This document shows, one piece after another, positions 46,571 to 55,346 of a stretch of DNA of 64,000 nt. The position numbers and the translations under genes were made by a program. The stretch is from Acidobacteriota bacterium (GTDB taxonomy: Bacteria > Acidobacteriota > Terriglobia > Acidiferrales > UBA7541), in the NCBI GenBank assembly GCA_013289835.1, contig JABCZG010000003.1:124001-188000 (forward strand). Reading direction: 5' to 3'. Under the pieces are notes generated by a model that saw nothing but the letters and a program-made list of their open reading frames with translations, had not been told where the DNA came from and searched no databases. Position 1 is the first letter of the stretch. The number at the start of each line of letters is the position of its first letter.

Positions 46571-46894
46571 TCGTACCGGCAACACCACAGGGACTCCGCC
46601 TGGAGCCCTGTCGTCGCGATCTTCCTCAGTCTGTGGTTGGCCTTCGGCAATTTCCCCAATAATTCCTCTCCAAGCGAAAGTACCGTCAAGCGGTTAGCTC
46701 GGGCATCGCTAAAAGAATGCACTCGAAACGGTTTTCATTTCCTCAAATGGAATTGAATCCGTTCCGATCTGGTGCGAATTCCACTCACAAAGTGAAACCG
46801 ATCCCCAAAGAGATGTGGAACGCAAGTAGCAGTCGCCTTTGAAATCAACGTTTTGGGGCGGGGCAGGATCGAAACCAAGGATGGATGCCCACGG

Positions 46895-46910
46895 GTGTGC
46901 ACTGGCACAC
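46895..46910. repeat. Perfect palindrome overlapping the sigma-54-like promoter
   Basis: GTGTGC and GCACAC are separated by ACTG. It overlaps the -24 element, so it could be an operator that blocks polymerase, or by chance part of the promoter. Confidence 0.4.
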
Positions 46911-46918
46911 GATTTGCA
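46903..46918 (+). promoter_or_regulatory. Candidate sigma-54 promoter of the adhesin operon
   Basis: TGGCACACGATTTGCA fits the sigma-54 consensus TGGCAC-N5-TTGCA: the GG (46904-46905) and GC (46916-46917) are separated by exactly ten bases. Transcription would begin near 46928 and give a leader of about 360 bases. No activator gene is adjacent. Confidence 0.5.
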
Positions 46919-46954
46919 TGAACTCCACGCGGGAGAAAAAGGCTCTCGGCAAAA

Positions 46955-47030
46955 GAGCGGGGAACAGTAGCCGGAAAAATCGGGCTGATATGCAGCCAAA
47001 TCCCGCTCTGGTATTCAGGAAACTCCTCCC
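46955..47030 (+). promoter_or_regulatory. Structured leader with box ATTCAGGAAACTCCTCCC
   Basis: GAGCGGG (46955-46961) can pair with CCCGCTC (47002-47008), and the box follows at 47013-47030. The same box and a preceding stem occur at 26861-26914 before the esterase gene. The box lies 260 bases before the start codon. No known riboswitch was recognised. Confidence 0.35.
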
Positions 47031-47290
47031 GTTCGCGCCCTCGGGACAGGGTTCTCAACCAGCCTGCCACTCTATTGAGTCGCAGTGAAAAACTGCCGCA
47101 AGCAGTTCGGCAAGAACCGTGGCCTGAACTTTTTCCAGCGACTAACTACACACAACCAGCTTGTGGCGGATGCCAACACTCGATGGGCAGTGGTGCCAGA
47201 AGACGGCTTGAAGGATTTAAGGATTCGAACGTACGGCGGCCTAGGAATCAAAAAGGGAATGCCTTGTCACCGGTTGAACAGGAGAAGCTA

Positions 47291-50200
47291 ATGCGCAAAT
47301 TCAAGATTGGAAAAATTGTATTGCTGGCGTTCGTATTAGTCGCTCTTGCAGCCGGATGCGGCCGGGAACAAGCCTTCAGTCCGGTGTCACCGGTGGTCGT
47401 CGCCACATCCCCGGCGAATGGCGCCACTGGAGTGCTGCTGAATACCACCGTGACCGCAACATTCAGCACGGTGATGGCACCGGCCACGATCAACACAACA
47501 ACGTTTACGTTGACGGGGCCCGGAGCGGCTCCGGTGTCCGGAGCCGTTGCGTACGCTGGCACCACTGCCACGTTTACGCCGGCGGCATCGCTCGCCGCAA
47601 ATACGCTATACACCGGTACCATCACGACCGGCGCGACAGACCCCGGCGGCAACGCCCTGGGCGTCAATTTTGTCTGGAGCTTCACGACGGGCGCGCCGAC
47701 CGTTATATCCGAGGTCCCGGCGGGCGGCGCCACGCTGGTGGCAGTCAACACTCTCGTCTCCGCCACTTTTAGCGAACCCATGAATGCGGCGACGCTCACC
47801 GCACTCACGTTTACCGTGAAGGGGCCGGGCGCCACTCCCGTAGCCGGAGTAGTGACTTACGCGGGCTCCACGGCAACATTCACGCCAACAGTCGTTCTTG
47901 CGACCAGCACTCTATATACGGCCACGATAACAACCGGAGCGAAAGATCCCGCAGGCGTCGCGTTAGCGGTCAACTTTGTGTGGACCTTCACGACCGCTCC
48001 GCCACCCACGGTAGTCTCCACGGTTCCTGCAAATGGCGCCACTCTGGTAGCCATCAACACAGTTGTATCCGCTACCTTCAGCGAGGCCATGAACGCTGCA
48101 ACCATTACTGGGGCAACGTTCAAGGTGACAGGACCCGGAGCCACACCCGTGGCCGGAACAGTCACTTATACAGGCACGACCGCCACGTTTACGCCCACGG
48201 TGGTTCTCGCCAACAGCACGCTATTTACAGCCACCATCACGACGGGCGCGCAAGATCCCTCGGGCGCGCCACTCGCGGCCAACTTTGTGTGGACCTTTAC
48301 GACCGCGCCTCCACCGAGCGTGATTTCGACTGTTCCGGTGAATGGGGCCCCCGCCGTGGCCGTGAACACACTTGTCTCCGCCACGTTCAATGCTCCGATG
48401 AACCCCGCAACGATCAGCGGCACGACGTTCACGGTAACCGGGTCAGGGGCGACTCCGGTGGCTGGCGCCGTGACCTATTCCGGCAGCACCGCCACGTTTA
48501 CGCCCACGGCCATTCTGGCGAACAGCACATTGTTTACGGCCACGATTACGACTGGAGCAAAAGACCCCACGGGCGCTCCACTCGCAGCCAATTTTGTGTG
48601 GACCTTCACGACCGCTCCGCCGCCCAGCGTAATTTCCACCGTTCCATTAGCCGGAGCCATAAACGTGGCAGAGAATACCACCGTCACGGCCACGTTTAGC
48701 GTGCCGATGGACGCCACCACAATCACTACAACTACGTTTACGCTGGCCGGACCGGGCGCAACTGCGGTAACGGGAGCCGTGAGCTACGCCGGGAACACGG
48801 CAACCTTTACGCCTGCGGCTGCCCTGGCCGTTAGCACGCTGTATACAGCCACGATTACCACTGGCGCGAAGGATCCCACCGGCGCGCCGCTGGCGGCCAA
48901 TCACATTTGGACCTTCACGACGGCTCCGCCGCCCGCGGTGACCGCTACGGATCCCGCGAATGGCGCGACCAATGTCCCGCTGAATCAGAAAGTCTCTGCA
49001 ACATTCAACACGCCGATGACGGCTTCCACGATCACGGCGGCAGGGACGTTTGCCGTAGCAATAGCAGGTGGCGGAGCAGCCGTGCCCGGCGCGGTTACCT
49101 ACGATTCCGCAAGCAGCACAGCCATCTTTACGCCGACAGCCGCGCTGACGGCCAGCACGCAATACACCGCTACCGTTACGACCGCCGCCAAGAGTTCACA
49201 AGGCAACGCACTGCCCGCGAACTATGTTTGGAGTTTCACGACCGGCGTCGCAGCGAATGCGACCGCGCCGACGGTAACTTCCACGGATCCAGCCAACATA
49301 GCGACTGGCGTGCCGCTCAATCAGAAAGTCGCGGCGACGTTCAGCACGTTTATGGACCCGTCCACCATTTCCGCGGTTGGCACTTTCACGGTAGCAGCGA
49401 CAGTCGGGGGAGCCGCCGTACCGGGAAGCGTCTCGTACGCGGGCGAGACGGCAATCTTTACCCCAACCGCGAATCTGGCGGCGAGCACGCAGTACACCGC
49501 CACGATCACCACGGCTGCCAAAGACCTCACTGGCGTGGCCATGTCCGCGAATTACGTTTGGAGCTTTACGACGGGGCTGGCCACCAACGTGGTCGGACCA
49601 ACGATTACGGTTACCAACCCGGCGAACATAGCCACGAACGTCTTCATCGACACAACCGTCAGCGCCACGTTCAGCACGGCGATGGACCCCACGACGATCA
49701 CCAACGCGACGTTCACGCTGGCCGTTGCGGGAGCAGGTGGAGCGCCCGTGAGCGGAACTGTTTCCTACGATTCGGCAAGCCAGATCGCAACCTTTACGCC
49801 TTCGGCCAATCTCACGGCCAGCACTCAATACACGGCTACTGTTTCAAACATGGTCAAAGATCTGTCCGGCAATGCTTTGACAAGCGGCCCGGCATCGACT
49901 CCGCCAGATCCCTGGAGTTTCACAACCGGCACGACGGCTGGCGCCGGAGGTCCGCCGACAATTAACCTCGGTTCAGCGGGCAGCTTCGCAGTGATGGCTA
50001 CTGCCTCCATCAGCAGCACCGGCCCCGTGGTGATCAATGGAAACGTCGGACTGGCACCAGGCACTTCGCAGGGCATTCCGCCGGCACAAGTGAATGGGAC
50101 GATCCACGTCAACGATCCAATCGTCACACAAGCCCAAGCTGATTTGCTGGCCGCTTTCAACGACGCGACTAGCCGATCCACCAACGCGCAAACCCTGCCG

Positions 50201-50593
50201 GGAAATATGGGAGGACTGACGTTCACGCCCGGCCTGTACGTTAATTCGACTTCGGTCTTGATTTCAGGTGCAGGTCCAAACAACAACGTCACTCTTGACG
50301 CCCAAGGCGATCCCAACGCCGTGTTCATCTTCAAGATGGGCTCCACGCTCACAACGGGAGTTGGTTCACAAGTCATCCTCGCGGGCGGCGCCAAGGCTAG
50401 CCACGTCTTCTGGCAGGTGGACACTTCCGCGACGATCGACGTCGGTTCCATCTTCCAGGGCAATGTGCTCGCCGCAACCAGCATCACGATCAATACGGGA
50501 GCAGCTGTGACGGGAAGCATGTTCAGCGGTGCTGCTGGGGGCGCAGGGTCGGCCACGATTAACGCCAGCACCGTAACTGTGCCGGCGCCGTAA
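47291..50593 (+). CDS. Lipoprotein with eight Ig-like repeats and a DUF3494 ice-binding-like domain
   Basis: I chose the ATG at 47291, preceded by AGGAG. The 1100-residue protein has a lipoprotein signal peptide with lipobox LAAGC (C23), then eight tandem SbsA/Ig-like domains of about 107 residues each (34-887), each starting like TxPANGATxVxxNTxVxATF and ending WxFTTG or WTFTTAPP. The last 213 residues are a DUF3494 domain (LGSAGSFAVMATASISSTGPVVINGNVG, then GGAKASHVFWQV), a beta-solenoid that binds ice in some proteins and serves other adhesive roles in most. It is exported to the cell surface. The neighbouring OmpA protein follows 105 bases later. Confidence 0.87.
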   Translation: MRKFKIGKIVLLAFVLVALAAGCGREQAFSPVSPVVVATSPANGATGVLLNTTVTATFSTVMAPATINTTTFTLTGPGAAPVSGAVAYAGTTATFTPAASLAANTLYTGTITTGATDPGGNALGVNFVWSFTTGAPTVISEVPAGGATLVAVNTLVSATFSEPMNAATLTALTFTVKGPGATPVAGVVTYAGSTATFTPTVVLATSTLYTATITTGAKDPAGVALAVNFVWTFTTAPPPTVVSTVPANGATLVAINTVVSATFSEAMNAATITGATFKVTGPGATPVAGTVTYTGTTATFTPTVVLANSTLFTATITTGAQDPSGAPLAANFVWTFTTAPPPSVISTVPVNGAPAVAVNTLVSATFNAPMNPATISGTTFTVTGSGATPVAGAVTYSGSTATFTPTAILANSTLFTATITTGAKDPTGAPLAANFVWTFTTAPPPSVISTVPLAGAINVAENTTVTATFSVPMDATTITTTTFTLAGPGATAVTGAVSYAGNTATFTPAAALAVSTLYTATITTGAKDPTGAPLAANHIWTFTTAPPPAVTATDPANGATNVPLNQKVSATFNTPMTASTITAAGTFAVAIAGGGAAVPGAVTYDSASSTAIFTPTAALTASTQYTATVTTAAKSSQGNALPANYVWSFTTGVAANATAPTVTSTDPANIATGVPLNQKVAATFSTFMDPSTISAVGTFTVAATVGGAAVPGSVSYAGETAIFTPTANLAASTQYTATITTAAKDLTGVAMSANYVWSFTTGLATNVVGPTITVTNPANIATNVFIDTTVSATFSTAMDPTTITNATFTLAVAGAGGAPVSGTVSYDSASQIATFTPSANLTASTQYTATVSNMVKDLSGNALTSGPASTPPDPWSFTTGTTAGAGGPPTINLGSAGSFAVMATASISSTGPVVINGNVGLAPGTSQGIPPAQVNGTIHVNDPIVTQAQADLLAAFNDATSRSTNAQTLPGNMGGLTFTPGLYVNSTSVLISGAGPNNNVTLDAQGDPNAVFIFKMGSTLTTGVGSQVILAGGAKASHVFWQVDTSATIDVGSIFQGNVLAATSITINTGAAVTGSMFSGAAGGAGSATINASTVTVPAP
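47390..49951 (+). repeat. Tandem repeat array encoding eight Ig-like domains
   Basis: Eight units of roughly 320 bases lie head to tail. Units 2 to 5 are most alike at both DNA and protein level (ending WTFTTAPP, beginning PTVVSTVP or PSVISTVP), pointing to recent duplication; units 1, 6, 7 and 8 diverge more. Such arrays change copy number by recombination. Confidence 0.85.
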
Positions 50594-50698
50594 GGCGTGG
50601 GCCGTTCGAAGCAGACGCGTGAAGAGCAATTTGTAAGGCCGCGAAGCGGGGTTGTTCGGCCCGCTTCGCAGCCAGTAGGCACGATTCAGGAGGCGAAA

Positions 50699-52705
50699 AT
50701 GAAATTGGGAGCGCGCATCATTCCCATAGTGGCGGTTGCTTTTTTTCTAGTGCCTACACTTTTTGCGGACGACACGGCAAAGCCCGCAGACTCATCCAAG
50801 AAGGATGAGTCCGTGAACTCCACCCCGGCTCCCGGAGCCCCGGCCAAGCCCGAGTCTGCGGGTACGGCACTGGTTTCTTCGCCAGCGGAGCCCTCGCGAC
50901 AGGACCCCGCCGGCGGAGGAATGGACAAGCATTCGGAGAGGCACGAGCGCCGCATGCGAGGACGGGAGAATGGCACTCCCAATGTTGAGCTTTTTATGGG
51001 CTACTCGTATTGGAGGGCCGTGCCGGACAGCATTCGAAACCGGATAGACGGGATGCATGGCGGGAGCACGTCCCTGGCATACAATCTGAACAGGCACCTC
51101 GGCTTAGTTGCCGATTTTGGCGGCTTCAAAGTGGATTCGCTGGAGTTCACCAGCCCTGGCGCTGCTTTCAGCCCTTCTCGCAACGTCGATGCAAAAAGCA
51201 ACGTCTTTACCGTAATGTTTGGTCCGCGCGTCTCTTTCCGCGACCGCCATGCCCGGCTCACCCCGTTTCTCCAGGTATTAGGTGGAGTCGCGCACGCGGA
51301 TGAACTCACGCTCGTCGGCTGCACCGCTCCCATTTATGCTTGCACACCACTTCCGCGAGAAACGGTTTTCACCATGACGGCGGGAGGCGGGCTGGACTAC
51401 AGGGTCAACCACAGGATCGCTCTGCGGCTTCTTCAAGCGGAATTCTTACTCACCCATTTCGCGGATCCAACTTCCCCCACGGGGGAGACGGATTGGCAGA
51501 GCAATGTGCGCCTATCCGCGGGAATCGTGTTCCGCTTTGGCGGGAACACTCCACTTCCCCCTCCCAACCATCCTCCAGTGGTTTCCTGTTTCGCCGATAA
51601 GGCCGCGGTTTATGCGGGATCGGGGGACTCGGCCGCTGTGCGCGCGGCGGCGAGCGATCCGGACAACGATCCTCTGACGTATTCCTGGTCTGCCAACGGC
51701 GGCAGCGTGGAGGGCAGCGGTTCCGAAGCAAGATGGAGCTCTTCCGGCGCGACCCCGGGAACCTACACCATAAAAGTGCGCGTGGATGACGGGCGCGGTG
51801 GCACCGCCGATTGTTCAGCGGACATTCGTGTGGAACCACAGCCCAATCGGCCGCCCACGATGAGCTGCTCCGCAGACCGCAATTCCGTAACGGTTGGCGA
51901 CGCTGTGCAGATCACAGCAACGGCCAGCGATCCTGACAACGACCCGCTCACGTTCTCCTGGAAATCCAGCAGCGGACGAGTCCGCGGCAAGGATGCATCC
52001 GTGAGGTTTGAAACTGCGGGTCTGAGTGCCGGACATTATTCCGTAATGGGCCACGTAGAAGATGGCCGCGGTGGCTCCGCAGATTGCCAGCTCGGAATCG
52101 AAGTGCAGCTGCCGCCGCCTCCGCCGGAGATGGTGGAACTTGAAACGAGACTCTCGCTTCACAGCATCTATTTTGCGACGGCTCGCCCAACGGTCGTGAA
52201 TCCTACTGGCGGCTTGGTCGGCAGTCAGGAGCAGATTTTGGCAAAGCTCGCGGCCGACTTCCAAAGATACTTAACGTTCAGGCCGGAGGCGCACTTAATC
52301 CTCGGAGGCCATGCAGACCCGCGCGGCTCCGTGGAGTACAACAAAGGCCTCACGGATCGGCGCGTGGCACGGACGAAGAGTTATCTGGTGGAGCATGGCG
52401 TCCCTGCCGATCATATTGAGACGCGGTCTTACGGCGAGGCCGACCAACTGACTGCCGAGCAGACGAAGGAGCAGATTGTGCTGAATCCCGACGTCACACC
52501 GGATGAACGGCAGCAAATGCTGAACAATCTCACGGTCATGGTCCTGGCCAACAACCGGCGCGTGGACGTCACCTTGAGCACCACCGGACAGCAGTCCACT
52601 CGTCGCTACCCCTTTAACGCCAGGGATTTCTTGGCGCTGATCAGCACCAAGGGCGGAGACGCAAAGTCACAGGCAAGGCCGCCCAGGAAGAAACCCAACC
52701 AGTAA
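50699..52705 (+). CDS. OmpA-family outer-membrane protein with two PKD-like domains
   Basis: The product has 668 residues from ATG 50699, with CAGGAGG upstream. A signal peptide (about 1-22) and a low-complexity linker are followed by an OmpA-like beta-barrel (about 85-285, GYSYWRAVPDSIRNR to SAGIVFRFGG), two PKD/Ig-like domains (about 290-475, both with AxASDPDNDPLTxSW and VxDGRGGxADC) and a C-terminal OmpA peptidoglycan-binding domain with GGHADPRGSVEYNKGLTDRRVARTK. An insertion lies in the OmpA domain (TPDERQQMLNNLTV). It links outer membrane and peptidoglycan and is probably cotranscribed with the Ig-repeat lipoprotein. Confidence 0.88.
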   Translation: MKLGARIIPIVAVAFFLVPTLFADDTAKPADSSKKDESVNSTPAPGAPAKPESAGTALVSSPAEPSRQDPAGGGMDKHSERHERRMRGRENGTPNVELFMGYSYWRAVPDSIRNRIDGMHGGSTSLAYNLNRHLGLVADFGGFKVDSLEFTSPGAAFSPSRNVDAKSNVFTVMFGPRVSFRDRHARLTPFLQVLGGVAHADELTLVGCTAPIYACTPLPRETVFTMTAGGGLDYRVNHRIALRLLQAEFLLTHFADPTSPTGETDWQSNVRLSAGIVFRFGGNTPLPPPNHPPVVSCFADKAAVYAGSGDSAAVRAAASDPDNDPLTYSWSANGGSVEGSGSEARWSSSGATPGTYTIKVRVDDGRGGTADCSADIRVEPQPNRPPTMSCSADRNSVTVGDAVQITATASDPDNDPLTFSWKSSSGRVRGKDASVRFETAGLSAGHYSVMGHVEDGRGGSADCQLGIEVQLPPPPPEMVELETRLSLHSIYFATARPTVVNPTGGLVGSQEQILAKLAADFQRYLTFRPEAHLILGGHADPRGSVEYNKGLTDRRVARTKSYLVEHGVPADHIETRSYGEADQLTAEQTKEQIVLNPDVTPDERQQMLNNLTVMVLANNRRVDVTLSTTGQQSTRRYPFNARDFLALISTKGGDAKSQARPPRKKPNQ

Positions 52706-52708
52706 CTT

Positions 52709-52757
52709 AAAGGCCCACCTTTTCGGATCGTTATGAAAAGGTGGGCCTTGTTTTTTC
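52709..52757 (+). terminator. Rho-independent terminator of the adhesin/OmpA operon
   Basis: AAGGCCCACCTTTT and AAAAGGTGGGCCTT form a perfect 14-base stem with a 12-base loop, followed by GTTTTTT. It begins four bases after the OmpA stop. Confidence 0.92.
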
Positions 52758-52950
52758 TGCTGGAAACAGTTCCCATCTCAAAAAGCGAAGCAGGTTTGCG
52801 CTCACAGTGAAAGAGCCTCAAGCCCTGGCGGCCCGTCGTATACTAACCTCGCCTGGAATATTAAGACTCTAATTTCGGCCAGAACGAGTGGGTGGCGACC
52901 TCACTTCCAGAGCCGATCAGCGGCCTTGGGCTCTGGCGGAGCGTATTGCC

Positions 52951-53313
52951 TTGAAGGGAAAAGCGAAACTTGTTCTCGGATTGGCCGTTCTTGCGTTGGT
53001 TGCCATGGCCGGCTGGCAGATCGGCTCGAGCGAGATCGCCAACCTGGAACTGCAAACCGACCTACACGACATCTCTATTCAGCTGGCCTCGCGAATTGGG
53101 ATGGAGGCGCCCAACTCGGATCAGGATCTGCGCAATGCCGTCGTTCGAAGGGCGGAGGAGCATGGGATTCATCTGGAGCCGGAACAAGTCACGGTGCAGC
53201 ATGTGGGCAGCGGCAAGACGGAGGCTATCTACCTTGCGGCGGAGTATGATGCGCGTGTGAAGCTGCCTGGGTATTCGTTTGCTTTGCACTTCAGTCCATC
53301 GAGCACGAAGTAG
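52951..53313 (+). CDS. Small membrane-anchored DUF4845-like protein
   Basis: I chose the TTG at 52951 because GGAG lies 9 bases upstream and a short basic start then leads straight into a hydrophobic helix (about residues 6-23); the frame is open to GTG 52888. The remaining 95 residues (ANLELQTDLHDISIQLASRIG) resemble DUF4845-type proteins. Function is unknown; it would be a bitopic inner-membrane protein. Confidence 0.6.
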   Translation: MKGKAKLVLGLAVLALVAMAGWQIGSSEIANLELQTDLHDISIQLASRIGMEAPNSDQDLRNAVVRRAEEHGIHLEPEQVTVQHVGSGKTEAIYLAAEYDARVKLPGYSFALHFSPSSTK

Positions 53314-53377
53314 GGCTTCGGCCGTTTTCCCCGAACTGTCCAAGTCATTTGGATTTTATGGCGAACAAATCCCAAAC

Positions 53378-53407
53378 AAAAAAGGGACAGGCAGGAATGC
53401 CTGTCCC
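53378..53407 (-). terminator. Rho-independent terminator of the second desaturase gene
   Basis: GGGACAGGCA (53384-53393) and TGCCTGTCCC (53398-53407) form a perfect ten-base stem with a GGAA loop. On the minus strand it is followed by TTTTTT (53383-53378), 20 bases after the desaturase stop. Confidence 0.9.
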
Positions 53408-53426
53408 ACAGATTCGGAATGTGCTG

Positions 53427-54284
53427 CTAGGCGGCGAGGCGGTCTTGCGTGAGAAGGTGTGTGGGCACTTTGCGCAGATCCCAGACGATTCCGAGCCAGG
53501 AAAGGACTTTCAGCGTGTAGTAGGTGATGTCAATTTCCCACCAGTAGAAGCCCTGGCGCGCCGAAGCCATGAAATGATGATGATTGTTATGCCAGCCCTC
53601 GCCGAGGGTGAGCAGCGCCAGGAGCCAGTTGTTGCGGCTGGTGTCCGTGGTTTCATAGCGGCGCGAACCGAAGAGATGCGAGAGCGAATTGATGGTGAAG
53701 GTGTCGTGCCACAGGAGCACGGTGCTCAGGCAGAATCCCCAGATAAACAGATGCCATCCGCCGATCAGCCACAACACCACGGCTAGCGCGACTGGTGGTA
53801 CCAGGTGATATTTGTTCAGCCAGCGAAGCTCCGGAAATTTCGCAAAGTCGCCGATGTAATCAAAGCGCGTGTCGTTGTATTTGTCGGAAACGATCCATCC
53901 GACGTGCGACCAGAAGAAACCAAAAAGCGTCGGCGAGTGCAAATCCAGTTCCTGGTCGGAGTGCCGGTGATGATGGCGGTGATGCGCCGCCCACCACAGC
54001 ACGCCCTTCTGCGAAGAGGTCATGGCCATGAAGGCGATTATGAATTGGAACACGCGGCTGGTCTTGAACGAGCGGTGTGAAAAATAGCGGTGGTAGCCCG
54101 CGGTGACGAAGAACATGCGCACAACCAGCAGAGCCAGGCAGGTAACCAGGTAATACCAGTGAAAGGGCATGAAGAAAATCAGCAGCGAAGCGATGTGAAT
54201 GAGCGCAAAGGGCAAAGAAAGGAGAAGCGAGATGCGCGAGCCATTCGGCAGCGGAATCGATAAATAGCGAGAAGCAGAAGCCAT
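53427..54284 (-). CDS. Acyl-CoA/acyl-lipid desaturase
   Basis: A 285-residue membrane di-iron desaturase from the ATG at 54284, preceded by GGAGG. Histidine boxes are HRYFSH (65-70), HHRHHHRH (101-108) and HNNHHH near the C-terminus (in GEGWHNNHHHFMASARQG). It is of the stearoyl-CoA desaturase group and distantly similar to the protein at 17551-18396. The second box is unusually rich in histidine. A strong terminator follows. Confidence 0.88.
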   Translation of the reverse strand: MASASRYLSIPLPNGSRISLLLSLPFALIHIASLLIFFMPFHWYYLVTCLALLVVRMFFVTAGYHRYFSHRSFKTSRVFQFIIAFMAMTSSQKGVLWWAAHHRHHHRHSDQELDLHSPTLFGFFWSHVGWIVSDKYNDTRFDYIGDFAKFPELRWLNKYHLVPPVALAVVLWLIGGWHLFIWGFCLSTVLLWHDTFTINSLSHLFGSRRYETTDTSRNNWLLALLTLGEGWHNNHHHFMASARQGFYWWEIDITYYTLKVLSWLGIVWDLRKVPTHLLTQDRLAA

Positions 54285-54619
54285 CCGGCAAAATCCTCCG
54301 CGTCCAGATTCAGACGCTAATCCATACTTTTTCCGCGAGCGCAAGAGGTCCAGCCGGAACTTCGCGCCACGAACTTACAAACTCACGAATTCAGTGTACG
54401 GTTGCGTTGAGGAGCGGTCAAGCGCAGTGAAGTACAGGTGACACAACGTTAGATGTACTAAAGGACGGGTACGTTGTAAGGACTCGGGCGAAAGTTACAC
54501 CGTGAGAGAATTCCAAGGATTTGTGAGCCGCGTCACAGGACTCAAGTTGTGTTATCGTCGCTTTGCACTCGGAATGTCAGGAGAATCGGCTCCGAAGCAG
54601 AACCGGAGCAAACCGAAAA
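54285..54619. other. 335-base region between divergent genes
   Basis: AT-richer than its surroundings. It should hold the promoters of the desaturase (minus) and the cupredoxin-like gene (plus). I see no palindrome or known element. The minus-strand frame of the protein at 54552-55343 ends inside it. Confidence 0.4.
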
Positions 54620-55343
54620 ATGGCTGAGCGCCCCGTACTCGTTGGACTGGTCCCCCAAGTGGTCGTGCTCGAAGAAGGCGACCAGGTTTCCTGGATTTCC
54701 GACGCGGGAAACTTGCGCGTCGAGTTCGATGTGAACCGTTGTCCCTTTTCGTCAAATGTCTTTCAAGCGCCCGCTGGCATGCGCCTGCTGAGCGGCCCGC
54801 CGCGCCCCGGCAGCAAGGCGGCCTCGTATAAATACCGCCTGTGGCTGAACGACCAACTGGTGGGCCACGGCGAAGTGATCCTTCGAGAAAGATAAGTCGC
54901 GAGAAAGATGTGCTGTGAGGCGGGTCTCGTGTGGCTTCGTTATTGCCTTTCGCCGCGTGATAGCCGGCTTTCTTTGCGTCCGCTTCCGTCATGTACTTCC
55001 CTACCTTGGTCTTGCCGTAATACCTGCTTCCTGGTTTGTGATAGACGCCAGTATCCGTGTTGACCCAGACCATGCCTCCGCCATTGGTTGGACCCGGCTG
55101 GGAGGTTGCGGGCGGCTTCGGAGCCGTTGCGGAAGCACCAGGGGCGGTAGCTGGAGCAGACTCTTTACCTTGGGGATCAGCGCCCTTCGTCGCGTCCTTT
55201 TTGGCGGTGCTTGAGTCGGGCTTGGGCGGTGAGTCTGCCGGGCCCGGAGATTGCTGCGAAGCTTGCGGATAGGCCGCGATGCTGAGAGCCGCCAAGAGCA
55301 AGGCGGCAAGCAACGTGACGCACAAGTGCTTGAACAATCGCAC
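54552..55343 (-). CDS. Exported protein with a conserved lysine-rich motif and an odd C-terminus
   Basis: Residues 1-145 are convincing: a signal peptide (about 1-25), a proline/serine/lysine-rich linker, and a domain [41 protein letters not shown] found in many soil-bacterial proteins. The next 115 residues, from RLIFLEG on, have antisense-like composition and lie exactly opposite the cupredoxin-like gene at 54620-54895. I infer that the true protein ended near 54900, with the stop lost by mutation or a frameshift. The coordinates give the full open frame. Confidence 0.5.
   Translation of the reverse strand: MRLFKHLCVTLLAALLLAALSIAAYPQASQQSPGPADSPPKPDSSTAKKDATKGADPQGKESAPATAPGASATAPKPPATSQPGPTNGGGMVWVNTDTGVYHKPGSRYYGKTKVGKYMTEADAKKAGYHAAKGNNEATRDPPHSTSFSRLIFLEGSLRRGPPVGRSATGGIYTRPPCCRGAAGRSAGACQRALERHLTKRDNGSHRTRRASFPRRKSRKPGRLLRARPLGGPVQRVRGAQPFFGLLRFCFGADSPDIPSAKRR
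54620..54895 (+). CDS. Cupredoxin-like or Ig-fold small protein
   Basis: A 91-residue protein from ATG 54620 with a clear beta-strand pattern ([25 protein letters not shown], then [22 protein letters not shown]). It resembles small plastocyanin-like domains in which the N-terminal region runs VxEGDxVxW, but the copper ligands are incomplete: one cysteine is visible and no canonical histidine pair. No signal peptide. The opposite strand carries the tail of the gene at 54552-55343. Confidence 0.6.
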   Translation: MAERPVLVGLVPQVVVLEEGDQVSWISDAGNLRVEFDVNRCPFSSNVFQAPAGMRLLSGPPRPGSKAASYKYRLWLNDQLVGHGEVILRER

Positions 55344-55346
55344 TAC

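Larger units (their letters stand above)
46571..47290 (+). other. 720-base upstream region of the adhesin gene
   Basis: No protein-coding gene is convincing here. The region contains a palindrome at 46895-46910, a sigma-54-like promoter at 46903-46918, and a structured leader from about 46955. The first half (46571-46890) would suit binding sites of an enhancer-type activator. The ribosome site AGGAG lies just before the lipoprotein start at 47291. Confidence 0.45.

Noticed and set aside
46780..46850. Possible c-di-GMP-I (GEMM) riboswitch: GAAACC and GGAACGCAAG spaced as in the class.
   Set aside because: The tetraloop receptor, the second stem and the conserved GCAAAGCC and CCUA segments cannot be matched, and the site lies upstream of the likely transcript start at 46928.
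47248..50682. Several long minus-strand frames across the Ig-repeat gene.
   Set aside because: They mirror the repeats in the opposite strand; the plus-strand protein has a lipobox, regular domains and a ribosome site.
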